From Paraburkholderia aspalathi (GTDB lineage: Bacteria; Pseudomonadota; Gammaproteobacteria; Burkholderiales; Burkholderiaceae), in the NCBI RefSeq assembly GCF_900116445.1, contig NZ_FPBH01000042.1, forward strand, positions 1 through 64,000: a stretch of DNA of 64,000 nt, in the 5' to 3' direction. Every line of letters starts with the position of its first letter. Position 1 is the first letter of the stretch. Below the pieces are notes generated by a model, which saw only the letters and a list, made by a program, of their open reading frames with translations, had not been told where the DNA came from and ran no database searches. Positions 35,284 through 44,291 of the stretch are shown here, in pieces. The position numbers and the translations under genes were made by a program.

Positions 35284-36168
35284 TTAGATCCGCAGATTCT
35301 GGCTGACATAGTCGATAAAGACGCGCAGCTTCGGCGACGCGTAACGGCTCGCCGGCCACAAAATCCAGAAGGTGACGGTCTGGTCGATGAAATCGTCGAG
35401 CACGATCTGTAACGCGCCGCTCGCCAGCGCATCGCGCACGAGGAAGGTCGGCAGGAAGGCAAGCCCCTTGTTCTGAAGCGCCAGAAAGCCCAGCACTTCA
35501 ATCGTGTTGGCGACAAAGGTTTGCGGCAACTCCGGCTCCGCTTCCGACGCGGCGAGCTGAAACGGCCAGCGTTCCAGTTTGCCGCTGGCGGGGAATTTAT
35601 GTAGCAGACAGGCATGCTGCACGAGTTCGGACGGATGCTTGGGTACGCCGTGCTTCTCCAGATAACCAGGCGAAGCGACCAGCACCTGGCCGCAGGAACC
35701 GAGGCGCCGCGACACCAGCCTCGAATCGTGCTGCTCACCCGTGCGTATCACCGCATCGAAGCCTTCTTCGATGATGTCCACCATGCGATCGGAGAGATCG
35801 ACGTCGAGTTCGATGTCCGGGTATTGCAGCATGAAGGCGTCTAGCGCCGGCATGATCAGCTCGGACAGTTGCGGCGTGCTGATCCGCAGTCTGCCGCGCG
35901 GACTGCCGGCGGCGTCGGACAGTTCGGCTTCCGCCGCTTCGAGCTCGCCGAGGATACGCCGGCATCGTTCGAGGAACAGCGCCCCTTCGGCCGTTAGCGT
36001 GATGCTGCGCGTGCTGCGATGAAAGAGCCGCACGCCGAGGCGCTGCTCGGTGCGCGCAACGCTTTTGCCGACCGCCGAAGACGATACGCCAAGCAGCCGG
36101 CCCGCCTCGGTAAAACTGCGCGTTTCCGCCACCTGCACAAACACCGAAATGCCGCTGAGGCTGTCCAT
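35284..36168 (-). CDS. LysR-family transcriptional regulator
   Basis: A 294-residue regulator with the N-terminal winged HTH (ISVFVQVAETRSFTEAGRLLGVSSSAVGKSVARTEQRLGVRLFHRSTRSITLT) and a periplasmic-binding-protein-like effector domain (~90-290, GRLRISTPQL, LDVDLSDRMVDIIEEGFDAVIRTG). It belongs to the DsdA/AaeR-like group with a D-R-x-V-D effector signature. It is divergent from the ene-reductase operon, so control of that operon is expected; a candidate box lies at 36263-36277. Confidence 0.92.
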   Translation of the reverse strand: MDSLSGISVFVQVAETRSFTEAGRLLGVSSSAVGKSVARTEQRLGVRLFHRSTRSITLTAEGALFLERCRRILGELEAAEAELSDAAGSPRGRLRISTPQLSELIMPALDAFMLQYPDIELDVDLSDRMVDIIEEGFDAVIRTGEQHDSRLVSRRLGSCGQVLVASPGYLEKHGVPKHPSELVQHACLLHKFPASGKLERWPFQLAASEAEPELPQTFVANTIEVLGFLALQNKGLAFLPTFLVRDALASGALQIVLDDFIDQTVTFWILWPASRYASPKLRVFIDYVSQNLRI

Positions 36169-36262
36169 TGCCGCGTCCCGAGGCCCAAGGCCGATTGGCG
36201 CCGGCCGGGCGACGCAGGCGAGCGGTCGAAACCCGGTGACGACTCAATTGCGGACTTCTACA

Positions 36263-36277
36263 TCCGATATATTCGGA
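36263..36277. promoter_or_regulatory. candidate LysR-type box in the divergent promoter
   Basis: tccga-tatat-tcgga forms a 5-bp dyad with an AT-rich centre, with T and A at the outer positions as LysR sites often show. It lies 94 bases before the LysR start and 104 before the ene-reductase start. Nothing else is seen in 36169-36381. Confidence 0.35.
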
Positions 36278-36381
36278 ACCTTAGCCTATTTTTCTTATCT
36301 CTGTCCGTCCATACACTGCTCCTCAAGGTCGAAAGCCCGCTGGCGATTGAAAGTCACCAGCCACTCAATCTCGAGGAAATC

Positions 36382-37500
36382 ATGTCGAAGCTCCATTCCG
36401 CAGTCAAAGTCGGTCCCTACCAGTTGTCCCATCGTGTCGTGCTGGCGCCGCTCACCCGCATGCGAGCCGACGAAGGCGCGAAGCCCGGCCCGTTGATGGC
36501 CGAATACTATGCGCAGCGCGCGTCGGAAGGCGGTTTCCTGATCGGTGAAGCTACCATCGCCGCTCCCAATGGCAACGGCTACCTTGGCGCGCCGGGTCTC
36601 TACGACGATAGCCAGATCGCCGGCTGGAAGCAGGTGACGGACGCCGTGCACGCCAAAGGCGGCCGCATCTTCCTGCAGCTCTATCACGCTGGACGCCAGT
36701 CGAACAGCCAGTTGCAGCCAGGCGGCGTGGAGCCGGTGGCGCCTTCCGCCGTACCGCATGGCGGCGTTGCGTACACCGAAGCGGGCTGGATCCCGAACAC
36801 GCCGAGCCGCGCGCTGACCATCCCCGAGATCGCCGGACTGGTGGAGAGTTTCCGCACCGCCGCGATTCGCGGCAAGGAAGCCGGCTTCGACGGTGTCGAA
36901 CTGCACGCTGCCAATGGCTACCTGTTCGATCAGTTCCTGCAGGACGGCAGCAACAAGCGCACCGACATCTACGGCGGTTCGTTCGAAAACCGCGCCCGCT
37001 TCCTGATCGAAGCCACCCGGGCCGTCATCTCGGTGTGGGGCAGCGACCGTGTGGCCGTGCGCCTTGGCCCGAGCGGCACGTGGGGCGATATGTCGGACAG
37101 CAATCCGGAAGGACTCTTCAGCTACGTCGCACAGGAACTGGCGAAACTGAACCTGGCCTATCTGCACCTGATCGAGCCGCGCGTGCTGGGCAACGTCGAC
37201 GACGACAGCAAGGACCCGAACCCGGTCGCCGCACAACTGATCCGCAAGCACTACAAGGGCGTCATCATCGCCGCCGGCGGCTTCAAGGCCGCGAGCGCCG
37301 AAGCCGTCCTGCAGGCAGGCGACGCCGACCTGGTCGCATTTGGCCGCGACTTCATCGCCAACCCGGATCTGCCCGAACGCCTGCGCCTTCAGCTGCCGCT
37401 GAACCCGTATGACCGCCCCACCTTCTTCGGCGGCACCGACGTCGGCTATACCGACTACCCGTTCTACAGCACCGAAACCACGGACGCTGTCACAGCGTAA
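36382..37500 (+). CDS. Old Yellow Enzyme family alkene reductase (first copy)
   Basis: A 372-residue FMN enzyme of the NemA/OYE class. Motifs are VVLAPLTRMRADEG (FMN loop), the substrate pair in ELHAANGYLFDQFLQDGSNKRTDIYGGSFENRARF, and the phosphate-binding end IIAAGGFKAASAEAVLQAGDADLVAFGRDFIANPDL. It uses NAD(P)H to reduce activated C=C bonds, and some relatives act on N-ethylmaleimide or nitro compounds. The ATG at 36382 follows gaggaaatc. It starts a five-gene unit with MFS, aldo/keto reductase and a second reductase (39654), under a divergent LysR regulator. Confidence 0.92.
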   Translation: MSKLHSAVKVGPYQLSHRVVLAPLTRMRADEGAKPGPLMAEYYAQRASEGGFLIGEATIAAPNGNGYLGAPGLYDDSQIAGWKQVTDAVHAKGGRIFLQLYHAGRQSNSQLQPGGVEPVAPSAVPHGGVAYTEAGWIPNTPSRALTIPEIAGLVESFRTAAIRGKEAGFDGVELHAANGYLFDQFLQDGSNKRTDIYGGSFENRARFLIEATRAVISVWGSDRVAVRLGPSGTWGDMSDSNPEGLFSYVAQELAKLNLAYLHLIEPRVLGNVDDDSKDPNPVAAQLIRKHYKGVIIAAGGFKAASAEAVLQAGDADLVAFGRDFIANPDLPERLRLQLPLNPYDRPTFFGGTDVGYTDYPFYSTETTDAVTA

Positions 37501-37512
37501 GCGGAGCACACG

Positions 37513-38733
37513 ATGAACAGCACCACCCAGCCAACTTCCCTGACGCCGCTTTACTGGCTCGCGTTAGGGACATTCGCGGTCGGCACCGAAAGCTTCATGA
37601 TTGCCGGCCTGTTGCCCGACATTGCCACCGACCTGCATACCAGCATTGTCGCCACGGGCCAGCTCGTCACGGTGTTTGCCTTGGCCTACGCACTCAGCTC
37701 GCCGGTCCTGACGGCACTGACAGGCGCGTTCCATCGGCGCACGCTGATGATCCTGTCGCTCTCTGCCTTCACCGTGGCGAACGTCATCGCCTGGGCCGCC
37801 CAGAACTATTGGGAATTGATGGCGGCGCGCATCCTGCTCGCCGCGGCCGCCGGTCTGTATGTGCCCGGCGCCAACGCGCTGGCCGGCGCCATTGCCGGCC
37901 CGGAGAGGCGTGGTACGGCGCTCGCCATCGTCAACGGCGGGATCACGATCGCGGTTGCTTTTGGTGTGCCACTGGGCGCGTTCGTCGGTGACCGGCTCGG
38001 CTGGCGCATGACCTTTGCGGGCGTCGCCGCCCTGTCCGCCGCGGCTACGGCAGGTTTGCTGCTCGGCCTGCCGCGCAGCATCGGCGCAGGATTGCCGGTT
38101 GCCACGCTGCGCGAGCGTATTCAAGTTGCGCGTCAGCCGGTGATCCTGATGACCTTGCTCGTCACCACGCTGTGGGCGATGGGCGCGTACACCGTCTATA
38201 CGTACCTGGCGCTGTTCGTTGCGAAGACCACGCCGTTGCACGGCGCGCAAATCGGCTACGTGCTGTTCACCTGGGGCGTTGCGGCAGCGATCGGCGTGTT
38301 CATTGGCGGCAAGGCAGTAGATCGCCTCGGTCCGAGCCGCGTGATCATCCCGTGCCTGAGCGTGTCGATCCTTGCGTTCTCCCTCATGTCGGCGAGCGCG
38401 CACTGGCTGCCAGTGACGTTGGCGCTGGTCCCCGTGCTGATCGGTGTCGTAGCCTGGGGCGTTGCTCACTGGTCCTTCTACCCTGCCCAGCAAGCAGGAC
38501 TGATCAATCTCGCCGGGTTGCGCGGCACGCCGATTGCCCTGTCACTGAACGCTTCGTTCATGTATCTCGGCTTTTCGCTCGGCGCCGCACTCGGCTCCCT
38601 GACCTTGAGTTTCACCTCGGTGAACAACCTCGGTTGGACCGCCGCTCTCTGCGAAGTCGCGGCGCTGATCCTGAGCGCCAGCATCGGCAAACACCTGGTT
38701 CGGGCGCAAAACGGTGCGGTCACTGCCGCATGA
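37513..38733 (+). CDS. MFS exporter, DHA1 (AraJ/YdhP-like)
   Basis: A 406-residue inner-membrane protein with twelve hydrophobic segments. The first has GTFAVGTESFMIAGLLPDIATDL, the marker of this DHA1 subgroup. The A-like loop is in FHRRTLMILSLSAF, the antiporter motif C is near GITIAVAFGVPLGAFVG, and the second half opens at ~205. It starts 12 bases after the reductase gene. A drug or metabolite efflux role fits the family; the substrate is unknown. Confidence 0.9.
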   Translation: MNSTTQPTSLTPLYWLALGTFAVGTESFMIAGLLPDIATDLHTSIVATGQLVTVFALAYALSSPVLTALTGAFHRRTLMILSLSAFTVANVIAWAAQNYWELMAARILLAAAAGLYVPGANALAGAIAGPERRGTALAIVNGGITIAVAFGVPLGAFVGDRLGWRMTFAGVAALSAAATAGLLLGLPRSIGAGLPVATLRERIQVARQPVILMTLLVTTLWAMGAYTVYTYLALFVAKTTPLHGAQIGYVLFTWGVAAAIGVFIGGKAVDRLGPSRVIIPCLSVSILAFSLMSASAHWLPVTLALVPVLIGVVAWGVAHWSFYPAQQAGLINLAGLRGTPIALSLNASFMYLGFSLGAALGSLTLSFTSVNNLGWTAALCEVAALILSASIGKHLVRAQNGAVTAA

Positions 38734-38741
38734 GGTGAAAC

Positions 38742-39608
38742 ATGACTATCCCTCGCCCTACTTTCAAAATTGGCGGCGACGCTGAAATCCGCCGGCTCGG
38801 CTTTGGCGCAATGCGAATCACCGGCCCGGGCATCTGGGGCGCGCCCACCGATCGTGCCGAAGCCATTCGCGTGCTGCGTCGTCTGCCCGAACTCGATGTG
38901 AATTTCATCGACACGGCGGACTCGTATGGGCCGAACGTTTCGGAGGAATTGATCCGCGAAGCGCTGCATCCGTATGGTGCCGAGATGCTGGTCGCAACCA
39001 AGGCGGGATTCGCACGCACAGGTCCCAACCAGTGGACTCCGCACGGCAGGCCTGAGTACCTGATTCAGCAAGCGCACGGCAGCCTGCAGCGCCTTGGTAT
39101 CGAGCAGATCGGCCTGTGGCAGTTGCATCGCATCGACCCCACGGTGGCGCGCGATGAGCAGTTTGGCGCCGTGCGTCACCTGATCGACAGCGGCGTGATC
39201 CGTCACGCCGGCCTGAGTGAAGTTTCGGTGGCCGACATCAAGGCTGCTTCGAAACATTTCAAGGTGGCGACCGTGCAAAACCGCTTCAACCTCGGTGACC
39301 GCGGTAGTGAAGACGTGCTGGATTACTGCACGGCTCACGGCATTGGCTTTATCCCGTGGTTTCCGCTGGCTGCCGGCGAGTTGACCCGCCCCGGCTCGCT
39401 ACTCGACACCATTGCGCGCAACCATCAGGCGAGCGTCGCGCAGATCGCCCTCGCGTGGCTATTGCAGCGCAGTCCAGTGATCCTGCCGATACCGGGAACC
39501 TCCCGCGTTGCGCATCTGGAGGAGAACGTGGCGGCCGGCGCGATCACCTTATCCGACCGCGAATTTTGCGAGCTGGATCGCGCCACCTCACAACGGCAGC
39601 AGCGCTAG
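38742..39608 (+). CDS. aldo/keto reductase
   Basis: A 288-residue TIM-barrel oxidoreductase. Catalytic Asp and Tyr are in NFIDTADSYGPNVSEELI, Lys in MLVATKAGF, and the family His in WQLHRIDP. The NADPH-binding end is LPIPGTSRVAHLEENVAA. It reduces aldehydes or ketones with NADPH. Eight bases separate it from the MFS gene. With the flanking ene-reductases it could clear reactive carbonyls and enals. Confidence 0.92.
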   Translation: MTIPRPTFKIGGDAEIRRLGFGAMRITGPGIWGAPTDRAEAIRVLRRLPELDVNFIDTADSYGPNVSEELIREALHPYGAEMLVATKAGFARTGPNQWTPHGRPEYLIQQAHGSLQRLGIEQIGLWQLHRIDPTVARDEQFGAVRHLIDSGVIRHAGLSEVSVADIKAASKHFKVATVQNRFNLGDRGSEDVLDYCTAHGIGFIPWFPLAAGELTRPGSLLDTIARNHQASVAQIALAWLLQRSPVILPIPGTSRVAHLEENVAAGAITLSDREFCELDRATSQRQQR

Positions 39609-39653
39609 TCCAGCGCGGCGCCAATTGCATTCGATATTCACCAAGGATTGACG

Positions 39654-40763
39654 ATGACCCGACTCTTTTCGCCGCTTCAACTCGGCCCTTACACATTGAA
39701 TCACCGCGTGGTGCATGCACCGACCACGCGGCTTCGCGCGAACAGCGATGACAGTCCCAGCGAGATGATGCTGGAGTACTACAGCCAACGCGCTTCCGAT
39801 GGTGGCCTGATCATCACCGAATCGACGCACGTGTCCTACGACAGCCGCGGCTACCTCGGTGCACCCGGCATCTATGAAGACTCACACATCGCGGGCTGGC
39901 GAAGAATCGCCGACGCCGTTCATGCGAAGGGCGGCCGCATCTTCATGCAGTTGGGACACGACGGACGCCAGTCGCACGTTGACCTGACAGGTGGCGCGGC
40001 GCCGATCGCGCCGTCGGAGGTGCCGTTCGAAGGCGAAGCGTTGACGCAGAACGGCTGGGTGCCGGTCTCGATGCACCGCGCGATCGATGTCGCCGAAATC
40101 CAGACCGTGATCGAGTACTACAGGAAGAGCGCCGAGCGCGCATTGGCTGCCGGCCTCGACGGCGTTGAACTGCATTCGGCGAATGGCTACCTGGCCGATA
40201 CATTCCTGCAGGACGGCACCAACAAGCGTACGGATGCGTACGGCGGCACCATCGAAAAACGCGCGCGCTTCCTGACCGAAGTCGTTACCGCGCTCATATC
40301 GGTATGGGGGGCGAACCGCGTGGGCGCGCGCTTATCGCCAAGCGGACAGTGGGGTTCAATATCAGACTCGAATCCCGAAGCGACGTTTACCTATGCGGCC
40401 GAGCAATTGAACCGGTTTGGCCTCGCCTATCTGCACGTTATCGAGCCACGCGTCAAAGGTGTCGAAACGCTCGACGAGCATCAGAAGCCCGTGGCGGCCG
40501 CTCTGCTGCGCCGCGTTTTCGATGGCCCGATCATTGCCGCCGGCGGCTTCAATGGCGATAGCGCGGAAGAAATTCTGCATAAGGGCGATGCCGACCTGGT
40601 CGCATTTGGCCGGCACTTCACGTCGAATCCTGATCTGCCGCGCCGTTTGCAACAGAGGCTCCCACTCACCCCGTATGATCGCGCGGCGTTCTGGGGCGGC
40701 ACGCACGTCGGTTACACCGACTTCCCATGCTACCAGGACGAGGAAAACAGGCGCTCGGCCTGA
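39654..40763 (+). CDS. Old Yellow Enzyme family alkene reductase (second copy)
   Basis: A 369-residue paralogue of the reductase at 36382. Shared motifs are RVVHAPTTRLRANSDD, ELHSANGYLADTFLQDGTNKRTDAYGGTIEKRARF and IIAAGGFNGDSAEEILHKGDADLVAFGRHFTSNPDL. The ATG at 39654 has aagga at proper spacing; the TTG at 39648 was not used. The first half is clearly diverged (APTTRLR instead of APLTRMR), suggesting a different substrate range. It ends the LysR-linked operon and converges with the GntR gene. Confidence 0.92.
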   Translation: MTRLFSPLQLGPYTLNHRVVHAPTTRLRANSDDSPSEMMLEYYSQRASDGGLIITESTHVSYDSRGYLGAPGIYEDSHIAGWRRIADAVHAKGGRIFMQLGHDGRQSHVDLTGGAAPIAPSEVPFEGEALTQNGWVPVSMHRAIDVAEIQTVIEYYRKSAERALAAGLDGVELHSANGYLADTFLQDGTNKRTDAYGGTIEKRARFLTEVVTALISVWGANRVGARLSPSGQWGSISDSNPEATFTYAAEQLNRFGLAYLHVIEPRVKGVETLDEHQKPVAAALLRRVFDGPIIAAGGFNGDSAEEILHKGDADLVAFGRHFTSNPDLPRRLQQRLPLTPYDRAAFWGGTHVGYTDFPCYQDEENRRSA

Positions 40764-40795
40764 TCGTCGCGCTGATTGCGATTTGCTGAGATCAC

Positions 40796-41545
40796 TCAGG
40801 ACACAAACGGCAACTTGCTATCGCGCGCCGCGGCCAACATAGACAGCGTGATCTTGCGCACTTCCAGCTTGCTCTGCGTGATATGCGCGCGCAGCAGGAT
40901 GATCGCTTCCGTCACCCGGTTGCGTTCGATCAGGTTCAGCATGGTGGCGTGCTCGTCGTAGGTGGCGCTCGTGCGGTGCGGTTTGAGAAAGTCCAGTCGA
41001 CGCACGATGCGAATGCGCTCGGTCACTTCGTTATGCACGCGCAGCATCTCCGCATTACCGGTCGCCGCGACCAGTTGACGGTGAAAGTTCTCATCCATGC
41101 CGAACATCTTCACCGGATCGCTCTCACGCGATTCGGGCTCGACGCACCATATCGCTTTCAGCGCTTCGACGGCCGCATGCGCGACGTCGCCGCCCGCCCC
41201 CACGCGTTCGACGGCCGCTACCTCCAGCACGATGCGCAGATCGTAGAGCTGATCGAGCTGGTCGAAATTGATCGGCGAGACTTTCCAGCCACGCCGGAAG
41301 CCGACTTCCAGATAGCCCTCGCGTTGCAAACGAAACAGGCCGTCGCGCATCGGCGTGCGCGACACGCCGTAGTGCTGCGCGATCCCGTTTTCGGAAAACC
41401 GGTCGCCGGGAAACAGGCGAAAGCTGAAGATATCGTTCTTCAACTGCTGGTACACCTGCTCGGCGAGCGGATTGGCGGCGGCCGGCACGGCAGGCGTGTC
41501 AGGCGCCGTGGGAGTCTCGAGCAGATTCGTCGTATCGTCGTTCAT
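40796..41545 (-). CDS. GntR-family (FadR-type) regulator of the biuret set
   Basis: A 249-residue regulator. After a Pro/Ala-rich N-terminus, the winged HTH (LAEQVYQQLKNDIFSFRLFPGDRFSENGIAQHYGVSRTPMRDGLFRLQREGYL) is at ~28-95. The FCD effector domain at ~105-230 has the metal-type Asp/His pattern (YDLRIVLEVAAVERV, DENFHRQLVAATGN, EHATMLNLIERN). The ATG at 41545 is preferred to a GTG three codons earlier. It closes the set-A gene line and probably senses a ureide such as biuret or a breakdown product. Confidence 0.9.
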   Translation of the reverse strand: MNDDTTNLLETPTAPDTPAVPAAANPLAEQVYQQLKNDIFSFRLFPGDRFSENGIAQHYGVSRTPMRDGLFRLQREGYLEVGFRRGWKVSPINFDQLDQLYDLRIVLEVAAVERVGAGGDVAHAAVEALKAIWCVEPESRESDPVKMFGMDENFHRQLVAATGNAEMLRVHNEVTERIRIVRRLDFLKPHRTSATYDEHATMLNLIERNRVTEAIILLRAHITQSKLEVRKITLSMLAAARDSKLPFVS

Positions 41546-41581
41546 TGATGCCACATCCCCTTTTTTCTTATTATCGGCGTT

Positions 41582-41968
41582 TCATGGCATGGCGATAAGG
41601 CTGACGTGCGCCGCGACGATTTTCCAGCCGGCGGCGGGACCAAGCCTCGCCCACGTCTGCATCTGGCGGCCGATCAAAGGCGTCGCGTCGCTGGTGAATT
41701 CCGTGCTGACGGTGGCGAAGTCAGTGCCGAACGTCGTCACCACGGTGCGCTGCAGTTTGCGCGACTTCGGCACCGGCTCGCAACTCTCGCGCCATGCGCG
41801 GATCGCTTCGCCACCATGCTGGATTTCGGCGATGCCGTAGCGGACCGTCTCCGGCGTGTGCCAGAAAAGCGCATTCATCGCCGCGACGTCGTTGTCGACC
41901 AGCGCCCGCTCGTATTCAATAAAGGCTGCCTGCACTTGAGCTACCACTTCGGGTTGATTTATCTCCAT
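41582..41968 (-). CDS. AtzH/HpxZ-like (DUF3225) protein
   Basis: A 128-residue NTF2-like protein. QVQAAFIEYERALVDNDVAAMNALFWHTPETVRYGIAEIQHGGEAIRAWR is the hallmark of DUF3225, the family of HpxZ (oxalurate use) and AtzH (cyanurate use). AtzH has been described as acting on a carboxylated urea side product of 1-carboxybiuret breakdown; I rely on memory for that. Its usual partners AtzE/AtzG or HpxX/HpxY are not in this set. It overlaps the upstream hydrolase by 10 bases, so the two are probably translated together. Confidence 0.85.
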   Translation of the reverse strand: MEINQPEVVAQVQAAFIEYERALVDNDVAAMNALFWHTPETVRYGIAEIQHGGEAIRAWRESCEPVPKSRKLQRTVVTTFGTDFATVSTEFTSDATPLIGRQMQTWARLGPAAGWKIVAAHVSLIAMP

Positions 41969-42654
41969 GAAGGGATCGTCTCGTCGAGTTTCGTCAATGA
42001 AGAAAGCGGCGCGGTCCAGCCGACAATACCGCCTTGCGAGCGCACCATATCGAGCGTCGCCTGTTTGAACGCGGGGAAATAGCTGGCGGTTGCGTCTTCG
42101 ATCAGCAGACTGTCGTAGCCTCGGTCGTTGGCTTCACGCATCGAGGTCTGCACGCACACTTCGGTGGTCACGCCCGCGAACACGAGATGCGTGACGCCGC
42201 GCATCGCGAGCTCTTCGCCGAGCCGGGTGGCGTAGAACGCGCCCTTGCCGGGTTTGTCGATCACGAGTTCACCGGCAAGCGGCGCGAGCGGCTCGATGAT
42301 CGCATTGCCGGGCTCGCCGCGAATCAGAATGCGCCCCATCGGTCCGGCATCGCCGATGCGGGCATTGGGCGCGCCCCTCAGCCGTTTTGCCGGCGGGCAG
42401 TCGGACAGATCCGCCGCATGCGATTCACGCGTGTGCACCACGAGCCATTGATGCCCGCGCGCGAAGGCCAGCAATGCCGCGACGGTCGGCACGATCTCGG
42501 CCAGCAGCGACACGTCGTTACCAAGCGATTCGCCGAAGCCGCCCGGTTCGATGAAATCGCGCTGCATGTCGATCACGACCAACGCGGTTTTCGTGGGGGC
42601 CAAGGTGAAGGGACCCGGCTGGGCGTCGATCGTCAACAGGGTTTGCTGTGTCAT
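41959..42654 (-). CDS. isochorismatase-like cysteine hydrolase (BiuH paralogue)
   Basis: A 231-residue hydrolase with the family triad Asp29 (VVIDMQRDF), Lys134 (VIDKPGKGAF) and Cys167 (GVTTEVCVQT), and the cis-peptide turn before it. It is closely related to the biuret hydrolase encoded at 44292 (shared RGEPG, IDKPGKG, SMREANDRGY), yet lacks the PYPWPYDG start and the Asp-Gly-rich insert. It likely opens a C-N bond of a ureide, amide or guanylurea-like compound. The gene overlaps its ABC ATPase neighbour by ATGA and the AtzH-like gene by 10 bases. Confidence 0.85.
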   Translation of the reverse strand: MTQQTLLTIDAQPGPFTLAPTKTALVVIDMQRDFIEPGGFGESLGNDVSLLAEIVPTVAALLAFARGHQWLVVHTRESHAADLSDCPPAKRLRGAPNARIGDAGPMGRILIRGEPGNAIIEPLAPLAGELVIDKPGKGAFYATRLGEELAMRGVTHLVFAGVTTEVCVQTSMREANDRGYDSLLIEDATASYFPAFKQATLDMVRSQGGIVGWTAPLSSLTKLDETIPSWR

Positions 42655-44288
42655 CCGATGGCTTCCTTCATTCTTTCTGCGGGTACGGCGGGATGTGCCG
42701 GGGTGTCACCGTGCCCTGCCATATGCTGACCGAGCACGGTCCGGTCCGCGCGCGCCGCAGGCGTCTCGAACACCAGTTTGCCCTCCGCGATCACCACGAT
42801 GCGGTCGGCCAGTTCGAGCAGTTCGTCGAGGTCTTCGCTGACCAGCAGCACCGCCGCGCCGGCATCGCGTGCGGCCATCAGACGGGCATGGATGTCGGCA
42901 ACCGATGCGAAATCCAGACCGAACACAGGATTGGCGACGATCAGCACATCCACCGGCTGTCCGAGCTCGCGCGCCAACACCGCGCGCTGCACGTTGCCGC
43001 CCGACAGCGTGCCGATGGTTCGTTCGGGTAGCGGTGGACGCACGTTGAACTCGGCGATCAGCTGCGCGGCGCGCTCACGCACGGCGCGCCGGTCGAGCCA
43101 CCAGCCGCCGCGCCGCAACGGCTCGCGATCGAAGTCGCGCAGCGCGAGGTTCTGAGCCACGCTCATTGCGGCGACGCAGGCGTTTTTCAGTGGTTCCTCT
43201 GGAATCGCGAACACGCGCCTTTGAGTCATCTCTTCACGCGTTGCATGGTAGGCCTTGCCCGCCACCTCCATGTCGCCGGCTTTCACGCGACGTTGACCGA
43301 CCAGCGCTTCCACCAACTCCTTTTGTCCATTGCCAGAAACGCCCGCAAGCCCGAGGATTTCGCCCGCGCGCACGGACAGCGTCGCGTGCTTGACTGCGGT
43401 GTGGCCGCGATCGTCTTCCACTGATACGTCGCGTAGTGCGAGACGCACTTGCGCAGTGTCGTCGACGGGTTTGCGTGGCAGGCGTTCCACGGTCACCACG
43501 GCCATCACCGGCGCCTCGTCCTTCAAGGGCACTTCGTTCGGCGCGTGGCTAGCGACGGTGCCCATCATCCACGCTGCGAGTTCGTCGCGGCTGGTGTTGG
43601 CAACCGCGCTCGTGCCGACTTGCCTGCCCTTGCGCAACACGGTGACGTCGTCCGCATAGGCCATCACTTCGCGGAACTTGTGCGTGATCATCAACACCGT
43701 CAGCTCGCCGCGTGAGGTCAGATCGCGCATCAGGCCGAGCACTTCGTCCGCTTCTTGTGGTGTCAGCACAGAGGTGGGTTCGTCGAGAATCAGGAAGCGC
43801 TGCTGCAAATAAAGCTGCTTCAGGATCTCGAGCTTCTGCTTTTCACCGGCAGCGAGCATGGCCACCGGCGCGTCGAGCGGCAAGCGGAACGGCATGCGCT
43901 GCATGAACGCGGTAAGCGCGGCGCGCTCGCCCTTCCAGTCGATTTTCCACGGCATCCGCCCGCGTGCGAGCAACAGGTTTTCTTCGACCGAAAGGCCGGA
44001 CGCTAATGTGAAATGCTGATACACCATGCCGATGCCGAGCGCCTGTGCATCACGCGGCGACGCGATGTGGACTTCACGATCGTCGGCGGCGATCTGTCCG
44101 TCGTCGAGCACGCCATAACCGACCAGTCCCTTCACGAGCGTGCTCTTGCCCGCGCCGTTCTCGCCGAGCAGCGCGTGAATCGTGCCGGCTTTGACCTTGA
44201 TCGAGACGCTATCCAATGCGCGAAACGCGCCGAACGATTTGCTTGCGTTCAGCACTTCCACACCCAATGCCTTCGGCGCCGTGGTCAT
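42651..44288 (-). CDS. ABC ATPase of a BMP-family (nucleoside-type) importer, set A
   Basis: A 545-residue protein with two ABC domains. The first has an intact Walker A (GENGAGKSTLVKG), LAAGEKQKLEILKQL and FLILDEPTSVL. The second has a degenerate Walker A (GVSGNGQKEL) but keeps LSGGNVQRAVLARELG, as usual in the YufO/NupO/RnsB type. It energises the two permeases at 45101 and 46020. It lies between two cysteine-hydrolase genes, which ties the cargo to a hydrolase substrate such as biuret. Confidence 0.9.
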   Translation of the reverse strand: MTTAPKALGVEVLNASKSFGAFRALDSVSIKVKAGTIHALLGENGAGKSTLVKGLVGYGVLDDGQIAADDREVHIASPRDAQALGIGMVYQHFTLASGLSVEENLLLARGRMPWKIDWKGERAALTAFMQRMPFRLPLDAPVAMLAAGEKQKLEILKQLYLQQRFLILDEPTSVLTPQEADEVLGLMRDLTSRGELTVLMITHKFREVMAYADDVTVLRKGRQVGTSAVANTSRDELAAWMMGTVASHAPNEVPLKDEAPVMAVVTVERLPRKPVDDTAQVRLALRDVSVEDDRGHTAVKHATLSVRAGEILGLAGVSGNGQKELVEALVGQRRVKAGDMEVAGKAYHATREEMTQRRVFAIPEEPLKNACVAAMSVAQNLALRDFDREPLRRGGWWLDRRAVRERAAQLIAEFNVRPPLPERTIGTLSGGNVQRAVLARELGQPVDVLIVANPVFGLDFASVADIHARLMAARDAGAAVLLVSEDLDELLELADRIVVIAEGKLVFETPAARADRTVLGQHMAGHGDTPAHPAVPAERMKEAIG

Positions 44289-44291
44289 GAT

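Noticed and set aside
36019..36381. Extension of the first ene-reductase into the LysR gene
   Set aside because: The family N-terminus and the ribosome site place the start at 36382.
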